Positions 8,428 through 16,424 of a DNA stretch of 36,734 nt are shown here, piece by piece; positions within the stretch are counted from its first letter, which is position 1, and every line of letters starts with the position of its first letter. The position numbers were made by a program, and so were the translations under genes. The DNA is from Saprospiraceae bacterium (GTDB lineage: Bacteria; Bacteroidota; Bacteroidia; Chitinophagales; Saprospiraceae). A model generated the notes under the pieces. It saw only the letters and a list, made by a program, of their open reading frames with translations. It searched no databases and was not told the DNA's origin. The stretch lies in assembly GCA_021738725.1 (NCBI GenBank), contig JAIPBE010000035.1, positions 1 to 36,734 of the forward strand, in the 5' to 3' direction.

Positions 8428-8450
8428 GGGAACAGGTGTAACTTGTTCCC
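8428..8450. promoter_or_regulatory. Inverted repeat in the shared caspase/metallopeptidase promoter region
   Basis: GGGAACA and TGTTCCC are separated by 9 bases, in the short divergent space between the caspase start (8395 or 8374) and the metallopeptidase start (8484). There is no T-tract, so it is not a terminator. A near-match to the -7 box on the minus strand (TACATTTA, 8403-8410) lies beside it, which fits an operator controlling one or both genes. Confidence 0.45.
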
Positions 8451-8483
8451 CTCTCAATAGTGTCATGTTAAATACTCCGATTG

Positions 8484-10352
8484 ATGCATCTAAATTTACG
8501 CTCTTTCTTCCTGATTGCTCTGATTTTTGGTTTCTATACCACACATCTGAACGCCAATACGATTCCTCAGTATAAAGTAAAAGTGGCCACCGACCTGATG
8601 AACGCCCTGAAAGAGGCGCGAGGTATTCTGCCGGGTGAAAAGCCATACTTCTTTGTCGTTGACTCCCTTCCAAGTAAGAATTTCAAAGTGGCCATGGCCT
8701 ATCCTTCATATGGTGAGATCTATTTTGAGGAAAGTGCCTATGATCTGTGCGTGCGGGAGTTCGGAGCGGATTCACTCAAAGCAATGTCCGTGATCCTGGC
8801 CCATGAACTAGTCCACTTTATGCGAAAACATGGAGTGAAAAATCACTTTGCCTGGCAGTTTGATACAAAATTCACCCAGGATTCGGCCATCATTCTTGCC
8901 CTGAGCAGTTCACTGCCTGAAGACGAGGCTGCATCCGGATTTCTGACGAAGGTGGAATCCCTGCTAAAGGCGTTTGATACCAAAAAGCAAGAGGCTGAAG
9001 CCGATCTCGAAGGTGGATTCCTGTCTTATCTGGCGGGCTACCCGATCGGTGATGTCGGTCCCAAATTGATGGACAAGATCTACTCGTTTTATGGCATTCC
9101 CGCCGTATTAGAAACCTACCCCACCCTGGCTGAACGCCGTGACATAGCTGTTCGGACAGCCGAAAAGCTGAAAGACCTCCAATACTGGTATGAAGCAGCC
9201 AATCTCTTGATCGTATCTGGAAAATACGATAATGCGATCGCCATATACAAGCGCCTCCTGGGAGAGTTCCAGGGGCGGGAGATCTACAATAATATGGGTG
9301 TGATCTATATGCTCCTGGCAGATGATCTGTTTACTAATAATGAACGTCCTTCATTTGTGATCCCCTACTCGCTGGATGTGGATACCCGGCTGACCGATGC
9401 CTCCAGAGATGCAGCTGATATTAAGATGAAACGGGACAGTTTGCTGCTGCTCGCAATCTCCTATTTTCAAAAAGCTTCTGAACTGGACGGTGAATATCCG
9501 CTTGCTTTATTGAATGAAGGGTGTGCGCAGTGGCTGCATTCGTGTTCATGGGTACGGGATGCAAACCAAGCGGCGGAATATCTGGCCAAAGCAAAAGGAC
9601 TGGCACTTCAAACCGAACGCCTGACGCGCACTATGGATACCTGGGCTGGTCAGAAACGGACCATCCGATCTGCTCGGATCTTGCAAGCGATCTGTTTGTT
9701 TAGCGACAATGAAAAAGAACGAGCCTTAGACATGCTCAATGAACTGAAAGGGCAAGCTCCGAATGACAAACGCATTGAGACCAATATTAAGGTCATGCAA
9801 AACCCGAAATTCAGGGTACCTCCTCCAGCAAAGGGATCTTGTGATGAATCAAAGCCGCCTGCTTTCAGTCCCGCCAGTTTGGACAACACAACTGTAAAAA
9901 CGGTCCATGACTATTTCAACTACGTCGAAAGCAGTATTGAGTATCATACCATGGAACCGGGCGAACGCCCCTACACGATGAGGACTTTTGAATTTGGCTA
10001 TTCAAAACAGAAAGCTGATATTCTGGTATACAATAGTTTCTGGACAGATTCCAAGGATAAAACCTACCAGTTCGAAGTGATGTGGGCCCCGCGCGGTAGC
10101 AAAGAATTGCTGCCCTGTCGGGAAAAGCTCTCTAACCTGGATGCAGATCAGCTCGAAAGCCAGTATGGTATACCCAAACACACGCTGCCTTTTGCCAGAG
10201 GGGAGTTGTATTTCTATCCGCTTTTTCAAGCCGATTATGCGGATCCAGCAACCGGGAAGTTGTTGGGTAGGAACCAATATGCGCTGATCGTTATGGTCGA
10301 AGATGAGAAGCCGGTGCAATGGGGCCTGACCTTTGAATACGTGCCTGAATAG
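8484..10352 (+). CDS. Exported M48-like zinc metallopeptidase with TPR repeats
   Basis: The ATG at 8484 is preferred over the TTG one codon earlier. The 622-residue protein has a signal peptide (about 1-25) and a zinc site, HELVH (H107, E108, H111), with an ExxAD motif whose E170 is the likely third ligand. This matches the M48-type arrangement, though overall similarity to HtpX is low. Residues about 230-430 contain TPR-like helices (for example GKYDNAIAIYKRLL and EIYNNMGVIYMLL). The C-terminal part (about 450-622) is a beta-rich domain I do not recognise. It is divergent from the exported caspase, which also combines an N-terminal protease with TPRs, so the two may act on the same envelope substrates. 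Peptidase activity is inferred from the motif. Confidence 0.82.
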   Translation: MHLNLRSFFLIALIFGFYTTHLNANTIPQYKVKVATDLMNALKEARGILPGEKPYFFVVDSLPSKNFKVAMAYPSYGEIYFEESAYDLCVREFGADSLKAMSVILAHELVHFMRKHGVKNHFAWQFDTKFTQDSAIILALSSSLPEDEAASGFLTKVESLLKAFDTKKQEAEADLEGGFLSYLAGYPIGDVGPKLMDKIYSFYGIPAVLETYPTLAERRDIAVRTAEKLKDLQYWYEAANLLIVSGKYDNAIAIYKRLLGEFQGREIYNNMGVIYMLLADDLFTNNERPSFVIPYSLDVDTRLTDASRDAADIKMKRDSLLLLAISYFQKASELDGEYPLALLNEGCAQWLHSCSWVRDANQAAEYLAKAKGLALQTERLTRTMDTWAGQKRTIRSARILQAICLFSDNEKERALDMLNELKGQAPNDKRIETNIKVMQNPKFRVPPPAKGSCDESKPPAFSPASLDNTTVKTVHDYFNYVESSIEYHTMEPGERPYTMRTFEFGYSKQKADILVYNSFWTDSKDKTYQFEVMWAPRGSKELLPCREKLSNLDADQLESQYGIPKHTLPFARGELYFYPLFQADYADPATGKLLGRNQYALIVMVEDEKPVQWGLTFEYVPE

Positions 10353-10437
10353 GCAACATTTGAAGCAGTTCATCCACCACCATCACCAGGGAAACCCGTA
10401 TGTTGTGGAAGGACTGCGCCGGGAATGTCCAATTTTG

Positions 10438-10518
10438 ATGTCCATGAAGTCGACTTCATTTCTGGCCTTTCTGTTGGTCTGGCTGGCATTGATCACAGCA
10501 TATCCGATCCAACCATGA
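10438..10518 (+). other. Hydrophobic 26-residue leader ORF overlapping the hydrolase start
   Basis: An ATG at 10438 opens a frame encoding a Lys-containing N-terminus and a strongly hydrophobic core (KSTSFLAFLLVWLALITAYP) and stops at TGA 10516-10518. This stop overlaps the hydrolase ATG at 10515 in an ATGA arrangement. It looks like a signal peptide in a different frame from the enzyme. It could be a coupled leader peptide, the remains of a frameshifted signal peptide, or chance. A perfect 16-bp palindrome (10444-10459) lies within it. Confidence 0.35.
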
Positions 10519-11354
10519 CACATCCGACTCAGACCATCACATTTTCGTTTGCACACGGCCAGGTCGAAGGCCTATGGTGCGGCCCTGAAGATGCCAACGA
10601 CCTGGTGGTGATCACCAATGGCCATAATGGATTTTACAACTATGGCATGTTTCCCTGGATCCAACAACAACTGGCAGATGCCGGGATCGCCAGCTTCAGT
10701 TACAATTTCAGTCATGGTGGTACAGAAGGTGACGGCGATGTCTTCACAGATCTGGAGGCATATGAGAAAAACTGCCTGCGGCTGGAAACAGCAGATCTGG
10801 TGGGTGTTGTGCAACGAATGTTGGATCGATCTTCCGGGAAACGGATCTGGTTGCTCGCTCACAGCATGGGGTCCATCCCCACTGTGTTTGGCGCGAATGA
10901 ATTGGGACAGATGCATATTCCGATGGCTGGGATGATCCTTCTAGCACCGGTCAGTTGTGTCGACTTCTGGCCGGCAGAGTTGATCGAAAGATGGGCGACG
11001 ACCGGGACGATCACCATGTTCAATCGCCGAACTGGTCAGGACCTGCCCCACGGCCCGGAATGGTTGAGCGAAATCCAGGATGCCGCTACCACATGGAATA
11101 TGGAGCGGGCGTTCAAGCGCTTGACGTGCCCGGTAACAGTCATACATGGTGCTGAAGATGAGGCGGTATCTCCCGACCATGGGCGAGCGATCGCTGATTG
11201 GGTGAAAGACTCTGGACACTCCTCCACACTCAGTCTGATACCGGGCGCTGGACACACCTTCGGGACGCGCCACCCCTTTGATGGGCCATCCACCGAGACA
11301 AAGCGAATGATCACTGAAGTGATTCAGTCAGTGTCATCCAGGGACTCATCCTGA
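10515..11354 (+). CDS. Alpha/beta hydrolase
   Basis: The 279-residue protein shows a complete alpha/beta-hydrolase triad: nucleophile S117 in AHSMGS, D215 in HGAEDEAV and H247 in GAGHTFG. The early NGHNGF segment (about 35-40) fits the oxyanion-hole region. The substrate cannot be read from the sequence; esterase or acyl-hydrolase activity is likely. The start at 10515 is chosen because homology-like sequence begins there. A longer reading from 10425 adds 30 low-quality residues. As called it has no signal peptide, but a hydrophobic leader ORF overlaps its ATG in another frame. Its 3' end overlaps the convergent channel gene by 31 bases. Confidence 0.85.
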   Translation: MTHPTQTITFSFAHGQVEGLWCGPEDANDLVVITNGHNGFYNYGMFPWIQQQLADAGIASFSYNFSHGGTEGDGDVFTDLEAYEKNCLRLETADLVGVVQRMLDRSSGKRIWLLAHSMGSIPTVFGANELGQMHIPMAGMILLAPVSCVDFWPAELIERWATTGTITMFNRRTGQDLPHGPEWLSEIQDAATTWNMERAFKRLTCPVTVIHGAEDEAVSPDHGRAIADWVKDSGHSSTLSLIPGAGHTFGTRHPFDGPSTETKRMITEVIQSVSSRDSS

Positions 11355-11860
11355 ACGTGTTCGGCCAGACTGCCGAAGTTGGAGATGATAAAGATAATGG
11401 AGATAAAGGCCAGGATGATTTCCATGCTGATCAGGATGCGGGCCTCATTGGTCCTCGGGACAATATCCCCGAATCCGGTGGTGGTGAAGGTCACCAGGCT
11501 GAAATAGAGAAACTCGACAAAAGTATCCTCTGAGCTGGCTGCCAATATCCCGGAAAAGGTTTGCGGGTAAATCTGATACAATGTGTAATAATCGATAGCA
11601 AACGAGACCAGAATGAGCAGGATATTGATCGACATCACTGTCAAAAAGGTATTGTAGGTTTGTTTGATACCCTTGATAAGGCGGACACTTCGAAAATTAT
11701 GGGCCAGAAAATAAATGCTTTTACCAACGGCAAGGGTCATCAGGATCATGTAATTGGTGTGATCTGAAAACTGCTCGAATTTGTCGATCAGAAAGATGCT
11801 GATGCCCATGGCCAGGACAGCCAGATGCTGGATCAACAGGGAAAGAAGAGGTTTTCTCAT
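11324..11860 (-). CDS. Two-pore-helix-type potassium channel
   Basis: The 178-residue protein has four membrane helices (about 11-25, 37-53, 72-92, 141-160) and a pore loop carrying the K+ selectivity filter TTTGFGD (126-132). The variant GFGD is known in K+ channels beside the more common GYGD. No cytoplasmic RCK/TrkA_N domain or cyclic-nucleotide domain follows, because the protein ends about 18 residues after the last helix. The ATG at 11860 (MRKPLL) is preferred to an upstream start at 11884. The stop codon lies inside the convergent hydrolase gene (31-base overlap), and no terminator separates the two. Confidence 0.88.
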   Translation of the reverse strand: MRKPLLSLLIQHLAVLAMGISIFLIDKFEQFSDHTNYMILMTLAVGKSIYFLAHNFRSVRLIKGIKQTYNTFLTVMSINILLILVSFAIDYYTLYQIYPQTFSGILAASSEDTFVEFLYFSLVTFTTTGFGDIVPRTNEARILISMEIILAFISIIFIISNFGSLAEHVQDESLDDTD

Positions 11861-12050
11861 ACGGACAGGATGTGTCTGAAGCATTCAATGCGCAACCGAA
11901 AGTAGGGACGATCTCTCCGAAATGGAGATTGGAATCTGAAATTTTTTGAATAAAATTCGGAATCCGTGCAGCGCATCAGGGTTCATGTGGATATAGGAGT
12001 AGAGAGGATCCTCCGTATTTCAAATGCTCATAACTATTAAGATGATAAAC

Positions 12051-13802
12051 ATGAAAAAGACCCTGTTCTTCCTATTCCTCGTCGTCGGATTGATCGGCAC
12101 GTCCTGCCGCAAGAATGATGATATCATTACCGGTGGTCCAGACCCTGTGATCTACGTCCAGACCCAACTCATGGGTGTGATCAATGACGAAAATGGGATC
12201 GGCCTCGAAGGTGTGGGTCTCCGCTGGGGCCAACAACTCACTACCACGGATGAAAATGGTTTCTACACCTTTTCTTCGGCTGCTGCCGATCGGGAAGGGA
12301 CCATATTGCAGATCACAGCCAATGGGTATTTTGATCTGACTAAAACGGTGGTACCCATTCCCAATGGACGCACCTGGACGGAAGCCATGTTGACTCCTAA
12401 GGTCTTGAGTGGCTCCGTGCAGGCCAGTGCCGGTGGCACTGTGACCATCTCCGGGGCATCGGTGACCCTGCCAGCTGGGGGTATTGTCGGTTCTGGAAAT
12501 GTGCCCTATACCGGTGCCGTTCAGGTTTATGCTACCTGGTTGGATCCAACAGGTGCGCATACACTGGCACGGATGCCCGGCAACCTGACGGCCATCAATA
12601 CAAATAATGAGTCAGGCTCACTGGCCACGTATGGCATGATCGGTGTTGAATTGGAATCGCCTTCGGGTGCGCCTCTTCAGATTGCTGCAGGAGCCGAGGC
12701 TAGAATTGAATTGACCATACCGGATGCTGTCTTGTCCTCTGCTCCGGCCACCATTCCGCTTTGGCATTTTGATGTTGTCAAGGGAAAATGGCTGGAAGAC
12801 GGATTTGCCGAAAAAGTAGGCAATCAATATGTCGGTACAGTCAGTCATTTCTCCTTCTGGAATTGCGACGTCTTCTTCGAGAATGTCACCCTGAGTGGCA
12901 GAGTGGTCAATCTGAACGGCGCCCCCATAATCGGCATTCGCGTTCGGGCGACAATGGTAAACAGCAATCCAAGTATTTCGGCCAGTGCAAGTGCCTGGAC
13001 CAATGATAAAGGCGAATTCTCTGGAAAAGTTCCGGCTGGTGAGACGCTATTGATCGAAGTTCTGGACCAATGTGATAATGTGGTCTTCAGTCAGGAAATC
13101 GGACCGCTCAATGTCGACCTGGATATGGGTGACCTGGTCGTGGATCTGTCGGATAAAGCTATTGCGGTGACTGGAACATTGGTCGATTGTGATGACAATC
13201 CGGTTTCCGATGGATATATCAAGATCCAGGTTGAAGGAAAAACGGTGCTCTTGCCAACCGCTGCCGATGGTACAGTAGATGCCGTGGTTTCCACCTGTGA
13301 TGCTGATGAGTTGACCGCTACCGGATATGATGTGGCCAATCTGAAAGTCAGCCCATCGCAGACCTATACCATTACCGGATTGAATGAAGTGGCCTTGGGC
13401 ACTTTGGCCGCTTGTGATGTGCTGGAAGAGTATATTCATTATACACTGGATGGTGTGAGCACACTGGCAACGGATCCGGGCGCAGGGATCCAGGGTAATT
13501 TCCTGACTATCAATGGCGGGAATAACTCTCAAGACAGTACCTATTACTATATGACCCTGGATCAAATTCTACCAGGGACATACAATCCAACTACATTGTC
13601 GGCCTTGTCGTTTGACTCTGGCAGTGGTATCTACTATTTCGGGTCTTGTCAGGGATGTATGGATATGCAAGTCACCTTGACCACTGTAGGCAATATTGGT
13701 GAACCCATTATTGGTACGTTCACAGGTACTTTGAATGGTAACCCAGGCAACCCGATGGTTGTTCCATTAACCGGGTCATTTAAAGTGATACGAGATAATT
13801 GA
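12051..13802 (+). CDS. Lipoprotein with carboxypeptidase-regulatory-like domains
   Basis: The 583-residue protein begins at the third in-frame Met and has a lipoprotein signal: hydrophobic core then GTSC, with C19 as the lipidated residue. Near residue 45, the segment GVINDENGIGLEGVGLRWG, then DENGFYTF, is typical of carboxypeptidase-regulatory-like (transthyretin-like) domains. A similar module starts near residue 280 (VTLSGRVVNLNGAPIIGI). Several further beta-rich modules follow, including one with VTGTLVDCDDNPVSDG. No catalytic motif is visible. I infer a surface or periplasmic multi-domain adhesin-like or scaffold lipoprotein. It is followed by a terminator and then the ECF sigma factor gene, in the same direction. 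Confidence 0.8.
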   Translation: MKKTLFFLFLVVGLIGTSCRKNDDIITGGPDPVIYVQTQLMGVINDENGIGLEGVGLRWGQQLTTTDENGFYTFSSAAADREGTILQITANGYFDLTKTVVPIPNGRTWTEAMLTPKVLSGSVQASAGGTVTISGASVTLPAGGIVGSGNVPYTGAVQVYATWLDPTGAHTLARMPGNLTAINTNNESGSLATYGMIGVELESPSGAPLQIAAGAEARIELTIPDAVLSSAPATIPLWHFDVVKGKWLEDGFAEKVGNQYVGTVSHFSFWNCDVFFENVTLSGRVVNLNGAPIIGIRVRATMVNSNPSISASASAWTNDKGEFSGKVPAGETLLIEVLDQCDNVVFSQEIGPLNVDLDMGDLVVDLSDKAIAVTGTLVDCDDNPVSDGYIKIQVEGKTVLLPTAADGTVDAVVSTCDADELTATGYDVANLKVSPSQTYTITGLNEVALGTLAACDVLEEYIHYTLDGVSTLATDPGAGIQGNFLTINGGNNSQDSTYYYMTLDQILPGTYNPTTLSALSFDSGSGIYYFGSCQGCMDMQVTLTTVGNIGEPIIGTFTGTLNGNPGNPMVVPLTGSFKVIRDN

Positions 13803-13816
13803 TCGATTAAATGGAG

Positions 13817-13850
13817 GCACCCGGCTGACAGATCAGTCGGGTGCTTTTTT
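13817..13850 (+). terminator. Rho-independent terminator after the lipoprotein gene
   Basis: GCACCCGGCTGA, loop CAGA, TCAGTCGGGTGC forms a 12-bp stem with one G-T pair and is followed by six T. It ends the lipoprotein gene and lies only 10 bases before the sigma factor ATG, so that gene either needs a promoter within this stretch or depends on read-through. Confidence 0.88.
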
Positions 13851-13859
13851 ACCACAAGT

Positions 13860-14402
13860 ATGACCGAAAAGGAACTGATCAACGCTTGTCAGGATAACCA
13901 GCGAGAAGCCCAATTCGAGCTGGTTCGCCTGTTTGCGCCCCGCCTGCTGGCGGTGTGTAACCGGTATGTTCCGTCCGGTCTGGAAGGGGAAGACACCCTC
14001 CAGGATGCCTTCATTCAGATCTTTGCCAAGCTCGAACAATATGATCCGGAGAAGGGCTCCTTGTGGGGGTGGTTGCGACAGGTGACCATCAACAGTGCAT
14101 TAAAGAAGCACCGGCTGGTGGGGCGCTGGCATTTGAACAGCGTGGGGACGGAAGAATTGAATGGCATTGCCGGGCTGGATCAGGATCTGAATCGTCTGGA
14201 AACAGAAGAGATCGAATCCCTGATCCATCAACTTCCAGAAGGACAGCGGGAAGTCTTTAATCTGGTAGGAGTAGAAGGGTATTCTCATGATGAGTGTGCC
14301 GATATGCTGGGCATGGCCACCGGGACGTCCAGAGCTTACCTCACCCGGGCGAGAAAGCGATTGCAGGAGATGATCAGCCAAATGGAAACGACAAGAGTAT
14401 GA
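13860..14402 (+). CDS. ECF-type RNA polymerase sigma factor
   Basis: The 180-residue protein has the two ECF domains. Sigma region 2 is at about 23-80, with RLLAVCNRYV, EDTLQDAFIQIFAKL and GWLRQVTINSALKK. Region 4 is at about 120-172, with LPEGQREVFNLVGVEGYSHD and a helix-turn-helix ending in LTRARKRLQEMI. Its TGA overlaps the ATG of the next gene (ATGA), which is the usual arrangement for a sigma factor and its cognate anti-sigma factor. It would direct RNA polymerase to envelope-response promoters, and its targets are not visible here. Confidence 0.93.
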   Translation: MTEKELINACQDNQREAQFELVRLFAPRLLAVCNRYVPSGLEGEDTLQDAFIQIFAKLEQYDPEKGSLWGWLRQVTINSALKKHRLVGRWHLNSVGTEELNGIAGLDQDLNRLETEEIESLIHQLPEGQREVFNLVGVEGYSHDECADMLGMATGTSRAYLTRARKRLQEMISQMETTRV

Positions 14403-15814
14403 GCCAGGAACAACAAAAAAAGGATTGGCAAAAAAAGCTGAGTGAGCGTGAAGCTCCCCTGGATGTCCAGCAGTTCTGGAACAATCTGGAACCCCAGTTG
14501 CCTCTTCAGAAAAAGCGGAGGGGAATAGCCTGGTGGATCTGGCCTGCAGCACTGTTGATCGGTATTGGAATGGCGACTGCATTCTATTTGAGCGATGGTC
14601 AGATAGCCATACATGAAGGCGAATCACTCAGGACAGAAAAGAACATTCAGGAGACGAATCCAATAGTAGAGCATGCACCTGAACACCAGGAAATTCATAC
14701 CGAATTATCAACCATAGGCAACGAACGCCATGGAGAGGTTTTTAACTCTGATCAAGAAGAGGCCAAGAATGTCATCTCAGCCCCAGCACAGGAAGCCATC
14801 CCTGTCCGGACGCATGCCAGGTCTACCGGTCATACGCAAACAAATCATGATCAGCTACGTGTAAAGAAAACTGTAGGAAGGAATTCTGTCGCAGAAAATA
14901 TCCAGGATAAGCCGCAAGATCAAGGAGTCAGCTCCCTGATCACAAATAAAGTGACAGAAGAGATGAAAATGAATGGGGACATCCACGGGAGCGAGTCAGA
15001 GGTGGCCCTTCTGTCCCAAAACACGATCGACCTGTTGGACATCCAACCCGTCTCCTACGCACCCGATTTCGTAGAGATGAATCCGCAGCCTGGCCCACAA
15101 GCCTGGACCTGGGCCATCGGTCTTGCCGCCGGTCCGGGAGTTGGATTCCGTCAGCTGACCAGTTCCGGTCCCGCCAATGCATCCTGGATCAGTCAACGGA
15201 ATCAGGAGGAAAGCGTGTTAGAATCATGGCAGATCCGAGGGATGGTCGAAGTGGTCCATCCAAATGGGTGGCTCCTGGAGATCGGGCTGCAATGGACCCA
15301 TCAGAACGAGCGATTGGACTGGAGTCGCGATTCGATGAATTGGGCTTGGGGCCTTGGAGAAGGATTTCTGGTCGATCCGAATGGAGGGACCCAACCCTGG
15401 GCGGACAGTACCTGGAGTTTCTATTCCCTGACCCGAACCGTCCGACATTACAATCGGATATCTACCCTTGAGATCCCTGTGGGTGTCGGTTATCAGATCA
15501 GCCGGGGCAGATGGTCTGCCCGGGCCAGTGTTGGTGCGTTGATCAACCTGCGTCAGTCGGCCAGTGGCAGAAGTATCCATCCTGGCCAATGGCCCGTATA
15601 TTGGGGAGAGACGTTTGGGCCAAATCTGAAAACCAGCTTAGGGATTGGAGCTTATGGTCATGTCCAGCTTTCCTACCAGTTCCAGAACAGGTTGCATGGT
15701 TTCATCCAACCGTCCTTTACGTTTTATCCAGATGACCGTCAGGAAGGCAACACATATTCACTAAAATACAACCAGGCGAATCTATTGGTCGGGCTGCGAT
15801 GGAATTTGAATTAG
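14399..15814 (+). CDS. Anti-sigma-like protein with inner-membrane helix and C-terminal beta-barrel
   Basis: The ATG at 14399 overlaps the sigma factor stop. The 471-residue protein has a cytoplasmic N-terminus (1-42) with a FWNNLEPQL motif, which is typical of the sigma-binding ends of Bacteroidota anti-sigma proteins. One membrane helix follows (about 43-64), then a polar low-complexity periplasmic linker (about 65-235). The C-terminal region (about 240-471) has alternating beta strands such as WSARASVGALINL and ends in ANLLVGLRWNLN, as in outer-membrane barrels. This layout matches the dual membrane-spanning anti-sigma architecture described in Bacteroides. A single chain would reach from cytoplasm to outer membrane and relay envelope state to the sigma factor. 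The barrel is inferred by pattern. Confidence 0.78.
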   Translation: MSQEQQKKDWQKKLSEREAPLDVQQFWNNLEPQLPLQKKRRGIAWWIWPAALLIGIGMATAFYLSDGQIAIHEGESLRTEKNIQETNPIVEHAPEHQEIHTELSTIGNERHGEVFNSDQEEAKNVISAPAQEAIPVRTHARSTGHTQTNHDQLRVKKTVGRNSVAENIQDKPQDQGVSSLITNKVTEEMKMNGDIHGSESEVALLSQNTIDLLDIQPVSYAPDFVEMNPQPGPQAWTWAIGLAAGPGVGFRQLTSSGPANASWISQRNQEESVLESWQIRGMVEVVHPNGWLLEIGLQWTHQNERLDWSRDSMNWAWGLGEGFLVDPNGGTQPWADSTWSFYSLTRTVRHYNRISTLEIPVGVGYQISRGRWSARASVGALINLRQSASGRSIHPGQWPVYWGETFGPNLKTSLGIGAYGHVQLSYQFQNRLHGFIQPSFTFYPDDRQEGNTYSLKYNQANLLVGLRWNLN

Positions 15815-15864
15815 GGAGGATCAAATTCTGGGAATGGTCCCTACCTTAGGCGAAAATCCAGACT

Positions 15865-16422
15865 ATGATTATCCTGATTGTCCTCGTGGCTGCCATTGCT
15901 CTGCTGGCAGTATCACTTTACAACCGCCTGGTCAAATTGCGGAACAACCGCGAAAATGCCTTTGCCGATATTGATGTCCAGCTTCGCCAGCGTCACGATC
16001 TGATCCCCCAACTCGTGGATAGCGTGAAGGGATACATGACTCATGAGCGAGAGGTGCTGGAGGAGATTACCCGGGCACGATCGGCTGCTATGCAAGCGGG
16101 TACCATCCATGAAAAGATCGAAGCGGAGAATCGCCTTGGCAGCGCCCTTCAAGGATTGAAGGTCGCAGTGGAAGCCTATCCGGATCTGAAAGCGAATACA
16201 AACTTTTTGCAATTACAGTCGGAGATCTCTGATGTGGAAAACAAACTGGCGGCTGTACGACGGTATTTCAACAATGCGACCAAAGAGTTGAATAATGCGG
16301 TGGAGACCTTTCCATCCAACCTCCTGGCCAGTTCCTTCGGATTTTTTCGAGAAGAGATGTTTGAGCTCAATTATACCGAGCGGGAAACGATGGAGCAACG
16401 CCCGGACATCTCCTTTAAATAG
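15865..16422 (+). CDS. lemA: LemA family protein
   Basis: The 185-residue protein matches LemA throughout: an N-terminal membrane helix (about 1-20), then YNRLVKLRNNRENAFADIDVQLRQRHDLIPQLV (around 19-51), then long helices, with the conserved ANTNFLQLQSEISDVENKLA and RRYFNNATKELNNAVETFP. LemA proteins are membrane-anchored helical bundles often encoded beside M48 peptidases or TPM-domain proteins, and their biochemical role is unclear. Here the next gene, an M48 peptidase, starts two bases after the LemA stop, so the two are almost certainly cotranscribed. Confidence 0.93.
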   Translation: MIILIVLVAAIALLAVSLYNRLVKLRNNRENAFADIDVQLRQRHDLIPQLVDSVKGYMTHEREVLEEITRARSAAMQAGTIHEKIEAENRLGSALQGLKVAVEAYPDLKANTNFLQLQSEISDVENKLAAVRRYFNNATKELNNAVETFPSNLLASSFGFFREEMFELNYTERETMEQRPDISFK

Positions 16423-16424
16423 GC

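Noticed and set aside
10425-10514. N-terminal extension of the alpha/beta hydrolase
   Set aside because: The 30 added residues have no signal-peptide or fold-like character, while the sequence from 10515 starts a typical hydrolase fold.
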